The translations under genes were made by a program, and so were the position numbers. The notes beneath the pieces were generated by a model. The model did no database searches and had not been told where the DNA came from. It saw nothing but the letters and a program-made list of their open reading frames with translations. From Chryseobacterium sp. BGARF1 (lineage in GTDB: Bacteria; Bacteroidota; Bacteroidia; Flavobacteriales; Weeksellaceae): 64,000 bases of DNA. Positions 33,162 through 42,265 of this stretch are shown piece after piece (positions within the stretch are counted from its first letter, which is position 1; each line of letters starts with the position of its first letter). Location of the stretch: contig NZ_LELA01000080.1 of assembly GCF_001677955.1 (NCBI RefSeq), positions 1 through 64,000 of the forward strand. Direction: 5' to 3'.

Positions 33162-34709
33162 TTATGCCATTGGAAGTTTGATGATAAACTTACTTCCTCT
33201 ATCTTTTTCAGAATCTACAATGATCTGTCCTTTGTGTAGTTCTACAATTTTCTTTACATAGGAAAGTCCGAGGCCTTGTCCTTTTACATTATGAATATTT
33301 CCGGTTTCTTCTCTGAAGAATTTTTCGAAAATTTTGGTTTTGTTATGGGTTTCCATTCCCATTCCCTTATCTGAAATCTCTAACACGTACCAATTTCCTT
33401 CATTCTTAGTTTTAATACTTATCTCTGGCGCTTCCGGAGAGTATTTGTTTGCATTGTCCAAAAGATTCACCAACATATTCGAAATATGAAATTCATCAAT
33501 CTTAAAAGTAAAATGAGTGGCATTAAATTCCTGAATAAGCTTTCCGTTTCTCTGCTGAATAATCAGATTAAATGACTCTGTCGTCTTTTTTATCAATTCT
33601 CTTACGTTCGTCTCTTTTAAGAACAATTCTACTTCATTTCGTTCCAATTTAGACATATTCAGGATGTTTTCTACCTGCTTTTTCATCCTCAGATTCTCCT
33701 GTTTGATGAGCTGCGAATAATATTTTACCTTATCTGGATTGGTTGCAATTTTGTCATTTGCCAAAGAGTCTGTGGCTACTGAAATTGTTGCCAATGGAGT
33801 CTTGAATTCATGAGACATATTGTTGATGAAATCAGTTTTTACTTCTGCCAGTTTTTTCTGTCTCATCATATAATTAATGGAAATGATATAAATTCCTAAA
33901 ATCGTCAAAAGTGAAAGAAAAGTTCCCAAAAGCATTGGCCAGTTATTCATCGCCAAAGAATATTCTTTTTTAGGAAAAACTAAGGCCAAAGTGTATAATG
34001 TTCTATCTTTTGTATCTGTAAATAAAGGATAAGTATAAGAATTGGTATCTTTTTTCTCTTTAAAAACTTTATTGAAAATCGGAGTAAGTTTATTATTTTT
34101 ATCTGAAACTCCGTATCCAAAATCAGCGGTAATTCCTTTCATTCTAAGTTCTTTGGTAATGACAGAATCTAGAATTTTGGGGTCAACTCTTTTGCTGAGC
34201 GGTAAATTGTTTCCATTTACCTTTAAAAATTCTTTAAAATTATAATCACCGCTTTCAATATCTCGATTGATTTCCGAAGTCAGTAATTCGCGTCGTGAAG
34301 TATCTCTTTTTATGGTATATGCATCGTCGTCAGTATACATTTTTGTCAAGAGAAGAGAATCGCCTCTTTTTGAAATGGGTAGCTGTTGAGTCTCAATAAT
34401 ATTTCTGTAGTAAACGATTGATTTTTGAGTTCCAGAATCCTGCGTTTGCTGAATTGTGGTAAGCGATGGCTTTTTGCTGTTTGCCTTTACATTATCTCTT
34501 AAATTTGCGTAATTCTCATTAAAAAGCTTATCTACTTCAATTTCTGCAATGTTTTTGGAAGTATTTTCCAAAGCGGAATAAACTTTGTTAGAAAACTCTT
34601 GTTCCAAAGCAACATAATAATTTTTAAGCCAATAAAACTGCAGCGTGACAAAAACAATAAGGGAGATTGTCATAAAAACCGAGATTATCGGGATGAATTT
34701 GTTATTCAT
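33162..34709 (-). CDS. rprX: Sensor histidine kinase, RprX-like
   Basis: 515 residues. Membrane helix at about 7-28, a periplasmic sensor of about 230 residues, second helix at about 260-282, then HisKA with FINNMSHEFKTPLATIS (phosphorylated His about 301) and the ATPase domain: N box LLDNANKYS, G1 DKGMGM, F box FEKFF, G2 GQGLGLSYVKKIV. It transfers phosphate to the regulator whose gene starts 36 bases downstream. The signal sensed is unknown. Confidence 0.9.
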   Translation of the reverse strand: MNNKFIPIISVFMTISLIVFVTLQFYWLKNYYVALEQEFSNKVYSALENTSKNIAEIEVDKLFNENYANLRDNVKANSKKPSLTTIQQTQDSGTQKSIVYYRNIIETQQLPISKRGDSLLLTKMYTDDDAYTIKRDTSRRELLTSEINRDIESGDYNFKEFLKVNGNNLPLSKRVDPKILDSVITKELRMKGITADFGYGVSDKNNKLTPIFNKVFKEKKDTNSYTYPLFTDTKDRTLYTLALVFPKKEYSLAMNNWPMLLGTFLSLLTILGIYIISINYMMRQKKLAEVKTDFINNMSHEFKTPLATISVATDSLANDKIATNPDKVKYYSQLIKQENLRMKKQVENILNMSKLERNEVELFLKETNVRELIKKTTESFNLIIQQRNGKLIQEFNATHFTFKIDEFHISNMLVNLLDNANKYSPEAPEISIKTKNEGNWYVLEISDKGMGMETHNKTKIFEKFFREETGNIHNVKGQGLGLSYVKKIVELHKGQIIVDSEKDRGSKFIIKLPMA

Positions 34710-34859
34710 TGCATTGGAAAATTAAAGTTATGAATGTTAAAATTACTCATTTTAAGATTTGATAAACAAAAAATGCGCCAAAATATTGTTTAATTTTTCT
34801 TAAAAGTAAAGGTTTTAACATTTTATTATAAATTTATACTCAATTCCTTAAAGGAACTT

Positions 34860-35405
34860 ATGATAATTATTAACCAAACCAAAATAACTATGAGCTCAAA
34901 AATTGTTTTTAATCATGATTTTCATACAAAAAGTATTTATGTAATGAAGGTCTATTCTGCCGAAATTTCGGAAGTATGGGAGTATTTTACAAAACCCGAA
35001 CTTCTCGATTTGTGGTGGGCGCCAAAACCCTGGAAATGTGAAACCGATAAATTAAATTTTGAAGAAGGCGGAGTCTGGTTATATTCTATGAATGGACCAG
35101 AAGGAGAGAAAATATTTTCACTGGTTAAATATGGTAAAATAGATGAGCATAGAAGTGTCGACGGTATTGATGCTTTTTGTGATGCTAATGGGAATGTAGA
35201 CGAGAGATTTCCGCAAACGCAATGGCTGATTGGTTTTACAGGAATTGAACAGGGAACAAAAGTTTCTCTCAACATTCATTTTAATTCTGAAGATGATATG
35301 AAAAAACAATTGGAAATGGGATTTGAAGAAGGTTTTAAAATGGGTTTAAACCAACTGGAAGAAATCTTTAATAATCTGAAAAAGCGTGATAATGTATTGA
35401 TTTGA
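34860..35405 (+). CDS. SRPBCC/AHSA1-type protein
   Basis: 181 residues, START-like domain with SAEISEVWEYFTKPELLDLWWAP near the N-terminus, typical of AHSA1 (activator of Hsp90 ATPase homologue) proteins. They bind a hydrophobic ligand, function usually unknown. The start is either 34860, preceded by AAAGGA at a Shine-Dalgarno distance, or the ATG at 34890 (MSSKIV). I keep the first because of that site. The TTCCTTAAAGGAA palindrome before it is an oddity. Confidence 0.75.
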   Translation: MIIINQTKITMSSKIVFNHDFHTKSIYVMKVYSAEISEVWEYFTKPELLDLWWAPKPWKCETDKLNFEEGGVWLYSMNGPEGEKIFSLVKYGKIDEHRSVDGIDAFCDANGNVDERFPQTQWLIGFTGIEQGTKVSLNIHFNSEDDMKKQLEMGFEEGFKMGLNQLEEIFNNLKKRDNVLI

Positions 35406-35480
35406 AAATTATTTTTTTAATTTGAATAAAAAACTTCTCGATACAATCTTTCAAAATTTACTTGAAGTAATGATGCGTAA

Positions 35481-35515
35481 AAAAAATGGAAAGTAAAACT
35501 TACTTTCCATTTTTA
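35481..35515. terminator. Bidirectional terminator
   Basis: AAAATGGAAAGTAA and TTACTTTCCATTTT form a near-perfect stem with T-runs on both sides, between two convergent genes. Confidence 0.8.
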
Positions 35516-35547
35516 TATAATTAATCAATTTTCAAATTATCTCATTT

Positions 35548-35889
35548 TCAAATTAATTCTTCATCCTGAAAATACTGAATAATAGCCTTTTTCATCAGGA
35601 TTTGTTGTTCGTTCGGTTTCAGTTCCGGAAGTTTTTCCGTTTCCTCAAAGTGAGGGTAACCGTCGTCGTCGTAATGTGAAAATTTAAAATATCCGAAAGG
35701 CTCCAGCAAACGACAAACGGCAATGTGAAGGATGTTTAGTTTATCGTCTTTGGTATATTTTTGTTGTCCGCTTCCCAGTTCCTGTATGCCGATTAAGAAT
35801 AGGTAAGTCTCAATCGGGGCATTTTTTTCGGTATCAAAATTTTCAATAAAAAATTGTTCTATTTTTTGCCAAATTTCACTTTCTGTCAT
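35548..35889 (-). CDS. Small hypothetical protein
   Basis: 113 residues, acidic (many Glu, Asp), no signal or membrane helix. Conserved-looking aromatic/Asp cluster FKFSHYDDDGYPHFE near 75-90. I do not recognise a family. It is the first gene downstream of a four-helix-bundle protein and probably a member of the minus-strand series. Confidence 0.6.
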   Translation of the reverse strand: MTESEIWQKIEQFFIENFDTEKNAPIETYLFLIGIQELGSGQQKYTKDDKLNILHIAVCRLLEPFGYFKFSHYDDDGYPHFEETEKLPELKPNEQQILMKKAIIQYFQDEELI

Positions 35890-35929
35890 AATTTATAAAT
35901 GATAAATAATAGTTGATCAATGATAAAGA

Positions 35930-36292
35930 TTAATCCTTTAGCATTTTACGATACGAAGAAGTCGTTTTCAGAACTTCCTCTGTTTTGATTTTTAAATCTA
36001 ATAAGATGTCGTTTTGAACATAGTTTAATTTTTCAAGCATTTCAAGCCAAAATAAAGTTTCGTCGGTTTCTTCAATAACGATGGATAGTTTTGAAAAGCG
36101 TTCAGCTTTTGATCTTGCTCTACATCTTGCTCTGTAATTTGCAGCCATTGATGTAGATGATCGATATACTTGCTTTCTTATTACAGAAAAGGCTTCATTA
36201 TAAGGAAGTTTTGAAAATTCCTTAATAATGCTGATCGCAATTTGTTTTGTTTTTATTGCGAAAACCTTATTGTAATCTAAATTATCCATCAT
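35930..36292 (-). CDS. Four-helix bundle protein (23S rRNA intervening-sequence type)
   Basis: 120 residues. The Lys/Arg-rich helical pattern with RSSTSMAANYRARCRARSK near 45-65 and the phrase ETDETLFWLEML match the TIGR02436/S23-type family, first found in spirochete 23S rRNA inserts. It is free-standing here, between oligopeptidase B and a hypothetical gene. The function is not known; copies are scattered through Bacteroidota genomes and may be mobile. Confidence 0.85.
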   Translation of the reverse strand: MMDNLDYNKVFAIKTKQIAISIIKEFSKLPYNEAFSVIRKQVYRSSTSMAANYRARCRARSKAERFSKLSIVIEETDETLFWLEMLEKLNYVQNDILLDLKIKTEEVLKTTSSYRKMLKD

Positions 36293-36299
36293 TTATAAA

Positions 36300-38345
36300 T
36301 TATCGCTTATCATTTATCATTAGTAGAAATGCATATTCCAATGCGTCTTCTTTTAATGATTCAAATCTTCCGCTTGCGCCACCGTGTCCTGAGCTCATGT
36401 CGGTTTTAAAAATTAAAAGATTGTTGTCCGTTTTTAATTCTCTCAGTTTTGCGGTCCATTTTGCAGGTTCCCAATATTGTACCTGAGAATCGTGAAAACC
36501 AGTTGTAATCAATGTGTGCGGATAATCTTTTGCTTCAACATTATCATACGGCGAATACTCTTTCATGTAATGATAATATTCTTCATCATTCGGATTTCCC
36601 CATTCGTCGTATTCTCCGGTTGTTAAAGGGATTGTCTCGTCCAACATCGTAGAAACTACATCTACAAAAGGAACCTGCGCTACAATTCCGTTGAATAGAG
36701 TAGGTTCGTAATTCATCACAGCTCCTACTAATAATCCTCCTGCGCTTCCGCCCATTGCATACAAATGCTTTGAAGAAGTGTAATTTTCTTTAATTAAATG
36801 TTTCCCAGCATCAATAAAATCGAAGAATGTATTTTTCTTAAACAGCATTTTTCCGTCTTCATACCATTCTCTTCCAAGATACTCACCACCACGAATATGA
36901 GCAATTGCATAAATAAATCCTCTGTCTAGAATTGATAATCTCACATTTGAAAAGCTTGCGTCAACTGTATGACCATAACTTCCATAACCGTACAAAAGAA
37001 CCGGAGTTTCTGCAGATTTTTTAGTGTCTCTATGATAAACTAAAGAAATAGGGATTTGTTCTTCGCCATCTCTTGAGTCTGCCCAGATTCTTTCAGAAAT
37101 ATAATTTTCAGGGAAAAATTTTCCACCCAAAACTTCTTGCTGTTTCAGGAGTTTGGAGGTCTTATCTTTTAAATTATATTCGTAAGTCGAATTTGGCTGT
37201 GTTAAAGAAGTGTAGCCATAACGCAAAACTTCGGTATCAAATTCTAAATTAGTTCCAATATAAGCGGTATATGTTGGGTCTGAAAAAGGTAAATAATAAG
37301 ATTCCTGATTTTTTTCGTCGATGATTTTTATTTGCAATAAACCTTCTTCTCTTTCTTCAAGAATTAAATAATTTTTAAAAATTTCAAAACCTTCCAGTAA
37401 AACTTCTTCACGGTGAGGAATTACATCTACCCAATTTTCCATTCCGCAGTTGTCTATTTTTGCTTTTACAATTTTAAAATTGGTAGCATCGTCTGCATTG
37501 GTAATGATGTAAAATTCGTCTTCATAGTGTTCTACAGCGTATTCCAAATCATCTATTCTTGGTTGAATAACTTTCCATTCTGCAAAAACATTATTGGCGG
37601 GAATAAAATGATGCTCATCTGAAATGGTGCTTGAACTTGCCATGAAAATATATTCCATAGACTTTGTCTTGAAAACATTCACATCAAAGGTCTCGTCTTC
37701 TTCGTGGAAGATTAAAATATCTTCCGAAGTATCAGTTCCTAATTTATGTCTATAAACTTGATAAGCTCTTAAACTTTCATCTTTTCTGATGTAGAAAACG
37801 TGCTCGTTATCATTTGCCCAAACCGCTTTTCCGGTAGTGTTTTCAATTTTATCAGAAAGAATTTTATTGGTTTTTAAATCTTTAAAATTTAAAGTATAAA
37901 TTCTTCTCCCGACATTATCTGACGAAAATGACGCTAATTTATTATTAGGACTTACCGCAACATTGGCAACTTCAAAAAAATCTTCTCCTTCTGCAAGAAT
38001 GTTGACATCAAGAACGATTTCTTCTTCGTTTTCTAACGTTTTATATTTCCTGCAAAAAATCGGGTATTCTTTTCCTTCTTCATAACGCACGATATACCAA
38101 TATTCATTAAAGAAATAAGGCAAAGATTCGTCATCTTTTTTATAACGAGCTTTCATTTCCTGAAAAAGCTCTTCCTGAAATTCTTCAGAATCTTTCATGA
38201 CAAAATCTGCGTAGGCATTTTCTTCTTCAAGATATTTTATGACTTCCGGATTTTCTTTTTCATTCATCCAGAAATAGTTGTCAATTCTTCTGTCGCCGTG
38301 TATTTCGAGTGTTTTTTCTATTTTTTTTGCCTTTGGAGCTTCCAT
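36300..38345 (-). CDS. ptrB: Oligopeptidase B, S9 family
   Basis: 681 residues. N-terminal beta-propeller (to about 410), then a prolyl-oligopeptidase catalytic domain: nucleophile elbow GGSAGG (Ser about 528), acid Asp in TTGFHDSQV, and His in SGHGG near 650. It cuts short peptides after Lys or Arg in the cytoplasm; the Glu residues that confer this specificity in oligopeptidase B cannot be checked by eye. The upstream hemD group has its own terminator. Confidence 0.9.
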   Translation of the reverse strand: MEAPKAKKIEKTLEIHGDRRIDNYFWMNEKENPEVIKYLEEENAYADFVMKDSEEFQEELFQEMKARYKKDDESLPYFFNEYWYIVRYEEGKEYPIFCRKYKTLENEEEIVLDVNILAEGEDFFEVANVAVSPNNKLASFSSDNVGRRIYTLNFKDLKTNKILSDKIENTTGKAVWANDNEHVFYIRKDESLRAYQVYRHKLGTDTSEDILIFHEEDETFDVNVFKTKSMEYIFMASSSTISDEHHFIPANNVFAEWKVIQPRIDDLEYAVEHYEDEFYIITNADDATNFKIVKAKIDNCGMENWVDVIPHREEVLLEGFEIFKNYLILEEREEGLLQIKIIDEKNQESYYLPFSDPTYTAYIGTNLEFDTEVLRYGYTSLTQPNSTYEYNLKDKTSKLLKQQEVLGGKFFPENYISERIWADSRDGEEQIPISLVYHRDTKKSAETPVLLYGYGSYGHTVDASFSNVRLSILDRGFIYAIAHIRGGEYLGREWYEDGKMLFKKNTFFDFIDAGKHLIKENYTSSKHLYAMGGSAGGLLVGAVMNYEPTLFNGIVAQVPFVDVVSTMLDETIPLTTGEYDEWGNPNDEEYYHYMKEYSPYDNVEAKDYPHTLITTGFHDSQVQYWEPAKWTAKLRELKTDNNLLIFKTDMSSGHGGASGRFESLKEDALEYAFLLMINDKR

Positions 38346-38374
38346 CTAATGTTAATTCTTGTTCAAATTTAATT

Positions 38375-38413
38375 AAAAAAAAGCCATCTTTCCTTTTTCT
38401 CGGAAAGACGGCT
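38375..38413 (-). terminator. Terminator of the hemD gene
   Basis: On the minus strand AGCCGTCTTTCC and GGAAAGATGGCT form a strong stem followed by a run of eight T, just after the hemD stop. Confidence 0.85.
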
Positions 38414-38436
38414 GATTTTATTGGTGTAATTAAAGT

Positions 38437-39180
38437 CTATTTGTGAAGAGCTTTAATAAATTTTTCCAATGCCATTGTCATTGAAGGTGTTTCTTTTGTT
38501 GGAGCCATTAAGTTTATTGTTAATCCTGCTTCTTCTGCCGCAGCTGAAGTTGTGGGTCCGAAAACTCCTATTTTAGTATCTTCCTGTTTAAACTCAGGAA
38601 AGTTTTGCTGTAGAGATTTTATTCCTTGTGGACTGAAGAAAATCAACATGTCATAATCTGCAATGTTAATGTCTGTCAAATCACTGCAAACCGTTCTGTA
38701 CATAATTGCTCTTGTCCAGTCTACATTAGAAGCTTCCATTGTTTTTACAATATCAGGACTTAAAACGTCTGATGAAGGCAATAAGTATTTTTCAGAAGGA
38801 AATTTTTTGAAAAGAGGTAAAAGGTCAGCAAAGTTTTTTTCACCAAAGCTGATTTTTCTCTTCCTATATACAATGTGCTTCTGAAGATAGTTGGCAATTG
38901 CTTCAGACTGACAAATATATCTCATTGTGTCTGGTACGGCAAATCTTAAATCTTCAGCAAGTCTGAAATAGTGATCTATTGCATTTTTGCTGGTGAAAAT
39001 AATACCTGTATATTGTGTAAGGTCTATTTTCTGTGTTCTAAGTTCTTTGTTATCTACTCCTTCGACGTGGATAAAAGGGCGGAAGTCAATTTTTATTTTT
39101 TCCTTCTTCGCTATTTCCAGATATGGAGAAGACTCACTAGGCGCTGGTTGAGAAACCAATATTGACTTTATTCTCATCAT
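38437..39180 (-). CDS. hemD: Uroporphyrinogen-III synthase
   Basis: 247 residues, two-lobe HemD fold: TGIIFTSKNAIDHYF in lobe one, then a linker and MLIFFSPQGIKSL plus FGPTTSAAAEEAGL in lobe two. It cyclises hydroxymethylbilane in heme synthesis. Bacteroidota usually keep this gene next to a DUF4271 gene, as here. Two consecutive ATG codons start the frame; the downstream one may be used. Confidence 0.9.
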   Translation of the reverse strand: MMRIKSILVSQPAPSESSPYLEIAKKEKIKIDFRPFIHVEGVDNKELRTQKIDLTQYTGIIFTSKNAIDHYFRLAEDLRFAVPDTMRYICQSEAIANYLQKHIVYRKRKISFGEKNFADLLPLFKKFPSEKYLLPSSDVLSPDIVKTMEASNVDWTRAIMYRTVCSDLTDINIADYDMLIFFSPQGIKSLQQNFPEFKQEDTKIGVFGPTTSAAAEEAGLTINLMAPTKETPSMTMALEKFIKALHK

Positions 39181-39189
39181 GTACTTTTA

Positions 39190-39858
39190 TTAAATAAATA
39201 ATAACTTCCAAAGCATCAACAGAGGTGCAATTTGGAGGGTGCAAATATACAAAAATTTATAATACCATTTTTCGGGTAAGATGTTGTTTCTGTGAAACAA
39301 ATAGAAAAACACCTTGAAAATGAATACAAAAGAAAAAAAATAAATATAATAAATAAATGCGCTATTTCTGTCAATTGGGAAGTAATAGTGGGTTATACAT
39401 AAAATAATCAGTAAAACTGAAAGGATAAAATGGAATTTTGTGGAGGTAAAATAAAAAATACTCCATTTTTTGCCGTCGCCTATCGCTTGATAAAATAAAA
39501 AGCCTAATGCAGTTCTTATTAAATAAAAAAGTGAAATGATAATTGCGGTATAACCTATTTTATTGAGCTGATATCCAAAAGGTTGAAAATCGGCAACGTA
39601 TTTCGGGATAATCGGGACGTATTGAGAAATAAGAACGCTTAAACTTAAAGCGGTAACAAGCGAAGTAATGATCCAGCTTGGAAGATTATTGCTGGAATCG
39701 TAATATTTCTGCAGAAGAAAATCTTTAAGATTGGCTTCTCGCTCTATCACATTCATCATAAAAATGTATAAAAAAAGACACCCGATAAGGATAAAAACTA
39801 CCCAATCGTTATTTTCGGGTATTCTTACTTCGTTTTGAAAAGTTTGTAATAATGGCAA
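39190..39858 (-). CDS. DUF4271 membrane protein
   Basis: 222 residues with about six membrane helices (about 18-36, 62-82, 100-125, 135-155, 165-188, 205-222). Bacteroidota-restricted DUF4271 family, usually next to hemD. Its start lies 9 bases from the hemD start region, so it is cotranscribed. Function not known. Confidence 0.85.
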   Translation of the reverse strand: MPLLQTFQNEVRIPENNDWVVFILIGCLFLYIFMMNVIEREANLKDFLLQKYYDSSNNLPSWIITSLVTALSLSVLISQYVPIIPKYVADFQPFGYQLNKIGYTAIIISLFYLIRTALGFLFYQAIGDGKKWSIFYFTSTKFHFILSVLLIILCITHYYFPIDRNSAFIYYIYFFSFVFIFKVFFYLFHRNNILPEKWYYKFLYICTLQIAPLLMLWKLLFI

Positions 39859-39916
39859 AGGAAATTTTTTGCAAAATTATCGATTATTTTGTATAAAATA
39901 AAAAACTTAAATAAAC

Positions 39917-39924
39917 TATCTTTG
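39917..39924 (+). promoter_or_regulatory. -7 box of the dpm-DUF4296-tgt run
   Basis: Perfect TATCTTTG ending 10 bases before the ATG at 39935. Confidence 0.55.
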
Positions 39925-39934
39925 CAAATTGATA

Positions 39935-40651
39935 ATGAAAAAACTCGTCATAATTCCGACCTATAACGAAAAGGAGAATATAGAAAATATAATTTCCGCT
40001 GTTTTTGCATTGGAAGAAGAGTTTCACGTCTTGGTAGTAGACGATTCTTCACCAGATAAAACGGCAGACATCGTAAAAGAACTTCAAAAAAAGTTTCCCC
40101 ACACACTTCACCTTTCGATAAGACATATTAAAGATGGCTTAGGAAAGGCATATATTCATGGCTTTAAATGGGCACTTCAAAACAATTATGATTACATTTT
40201 TGAGATGGATGCAGATTTTTCTCATGACCCGAAAGACTTACCAAAACTTTTCGAAGCCTGCAAAAATGCAGACATGGCTGTTGGTTCGCGCTATTCTAAA
40301 GGAGTGAATGTTGTCAACTGGCCTATGGGAAGGGTTCTGCTTTCTTATTTTGCTTCTAAATATGTGAGATTTATTTTAGGTCTTCCTATTCATGATACTA
40401 CTGCCGGTTTTGTATGTTTCTCAAGAAAAACTTTAGAAGAAATAGGCTTGGATAATGTACGATTGAAAGGATATGGTTTCCAGATTGAAATGAAATTCAG
40501 GGCTTTCAAAAAAGGATACAAAATTGTAGAGGTTCCAATTATTTTTACCAACAGAATTTTAGGTGAAAGTAAAATGAATGGTGGAATCATTCATGAAGCC
40601 GTGTTTGGTGTTTTAAATTTAAAATGGAAATCAATAATCAATAGATTATGA
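39935..40651 (+). CDS. Polyprenol monophosphomannose synthase-like glycosyltransferase
   Basis: 238 residues from the ATG at 39935 (a TTG two codons before is less likely). GT2 family: nucleotide-binding VIIPTYNEKENI, VVDDSSPD, metal-binding DADFSHDP (about 93), and VGSRY. Matches dolichol/polyprenol phosphate mannose synthases, which load a lipid carrier with mannose or similar sugar on the inner membrane. Stop overlaps the next start by 4 bases (ATGA). Confidence 0.88.
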   Translation: MKKLVIIPTYNEKENIENIISAVFALEEEFHVLVVDDSSPDKTADIVKELQKKFPHTLHLSIRHIKDGLGKAYIHGFKWALQNNYDYIFEMDADFSHDPKDLPKLFEACKNADMAVGSRYSKGVNVVNWPMGRVLLSYFASKYVRFILGLPIHDTTAGFVCFSRKTLEEIGLDNVRLKGYGFQIEMKFRAFKKGYKIVEVPIIFTNRILGESKMNGGIIHEAVFGVLNLKWKSIINRL

Positions 40652-41022
40652 AAAAACTGTTCTTCATTTTTATTTTAACAGCTCTGTTTTCGTGCAACGA
40701 GTACATCGATAAACCAAAAAATCTTATCGGAAAAACTGAGATGGCGGAAATTATCGCTGATTTGGCGATTAATGACCAGGTTATTTTTTTGTATCCTAAA
40801 ACCAATCTAGAAAGTGGTACACGATTTATTCTGAAAAATCATCAGGTGAAGAACGAAGACTTTCTTGCAAGCTATCGATATTATATCATTAAACAGAAAA
40901 TGAAGGGGATTGTAGAAGATGCACAGAAAATTATTATAGAAAAAGATCCGAAGTCTGAAAAAAAAATAAAAGGTGATATTAAGCCAGGTAATTTAGAATT
41001 ACCAAAACCAGAAAGACAATAA
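40648..41022 (+). CDS. DUF4296 lipoprotein
   Basis: 124 residues; the lipobox at about 13-16 (LFSC) shows a lipoprotein. The conserved DUF4296 part is MAEIIADLAINDQ through FLASYRYYI. Overlaps the glycosyltransferase by 4 bases, and tgt follows 41 bases on. Bacteroidota family without known role; the same order recurs in flavobacteria. Confidence 0.82.
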   Translation: MKKLFFIFILTALFSCNEYIDKPKNLIGKTEMAEIIADLAINDQVIFLYPKTNLESGTRFILKNHQVKNEDFLASYRYYIIKQKMKGIVEDAQKIIIEKDPKSEKKIKGDIKPGNLELPKPERQ

Positions 41023-41063
41023 TGAAGTAATGCTTTCTTGTAAAGCAGTTAAAATGTATAAGA

Positions 41064-42194
41064 ATGAATTTTTTTAATATAGAAAAAACCTCAGAAAGCA
41101 AAGCAAGAGCAGGAGTTTTAACGACCGATCACGGAACTGTTCAAACACCAATTTTCATGCCTGTAGGAACTGTAGCAAGTGTAAAAACAGTTCACCAAAG
41201 AGAAATAAAAGATGATATTAAAGCTCAGATTATTTTGGGAAATACGTATCACCTTTATCTTCGTCCGGGAATGGAGGTGATGGAAGCTGCAGGAGGTTTG
41301 CATAAATTTATGAATTGGGATCTTCCAATTCTTACCGATTCTGGAGGTTTTCAGGTGTTCTCTCTTTCAGGAAGCAGAAAAATGTCTGAAGAAGGGGTGA
41401 AATTCAAATCTCATATCGACGGAAGTTATCATTTGTTTACTCCTGAAAAATCAATGGAAATTCAAAGACAGATTGGAGCAGATATTTTCATGGCATTTGA
41501 TGAATGTGTTGCATATCCAGCGCACTATAATCAAGTGAAAAAATCGATGGAAATGACGCATCGTTGGCTAAAAAGATGTATCGACTGGAATGAGCAAAAT
41601 CCTGAATTATACGGTTATAAGCAAAGATTTTTTCCGATAGTTCAAGGGTCTACGTATTCAGATTTAAGGAAAATTTCAGCAGAAGTTATTTCAGAAGCAG
41701 GAGCAGAAGGAAATGCCATTGGCGGACTTTCTGTAGGTGAACCCGAAGAAGAATTGTATAGAATTACCGATGAGGTAACCGATATTTTACCGAAAGACAA
41801 GCCAAGATATTTGATGGGAGTAGGAACTCCTTGGAATATTTTGGAATCAATCGGTTTGGGGATCGATATGATGGATTGTGTGATGCCGACTAGAAACGCA
41901 AGAAATGGAATGCTTTTCACTTGGCAAGGCGTAATCAATATGAAAAACGAAAAATGGAAGAAAGATTTTTCTCCGTTAGACGAGTTTGGGACAAGTTTTG
42001 TAGATCAGGAATACTCCAAGGCTTATGTGCGTCATTTATTTGTGTCTAAAGAATATTTGGCTAAACAAATTGCGTCGATACACAATCTTGCATTTTACTT
42101 AGATTTAGTAAAAGTAGCAAGAGAGCATATCTTGGCGGGAGATTTTTACCAATGGAAAGATTCTGTGATCCCTGTATTGAGACAAAGACTTTAG
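41064..42194 (+). CDS. tgt: Queuine tRNA-ribosyltransferase
   Basis: 376 residues. TIM-barrel transglycosylase: LTDSGGFQVFS with the catalytic Asp (about 92), the second Asp in GIDMMDCVMPTRNARNG, GGLSVGEP. The zinc-site Cys and His residues usual near the C-terminus are not clear; CVMP is present but the C-x-C-x2-C motif is missing, as in several Bacteroidota enzymes. It exchanges guanine for preQ1 or queuine at position 34 of tRNA. Confidence 0.92.
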   Translation: MNFFNIEKTSESKARAGVLTTDHGTVQTPIFMPVGTVASVKTVHQREIKDDIKAQIILGNTYHLYLRPGMEVMEAAGGLHKFMNWDLPILTDSGGFQVFSLSGSRKMSEEGVKFKSHIDGSYHLFTPEKSMEIQRQIGADIFMAFDECVAYPAHYNQVKKSMEMTHRWLKRCIDWNEQNPELYGYKQRFFPIVQGSTYSDLRKISAEVISEAGAEGNAIGGLSVGEPEEELYRITDEVTDILPKDKPRYLMGVGTPWNILESIGLGIDMMDCVMPTRNARNGMLFTWQGVINMKNEKWKKDFSPLDEFGTSFVDQEYSKAYVRHLFVSKEYLAKQIASIHNLAFYLDLVKVAREHILAGDFYQWKDSVIPVLRQRL

Positions 42195-42265
42195 AAATAA
42201 AAAATAGAAGTCATAAAAGTTGATTTTAAAGTAGAAAGGAGCTATTTCAAAAAAAATAAATAAAA

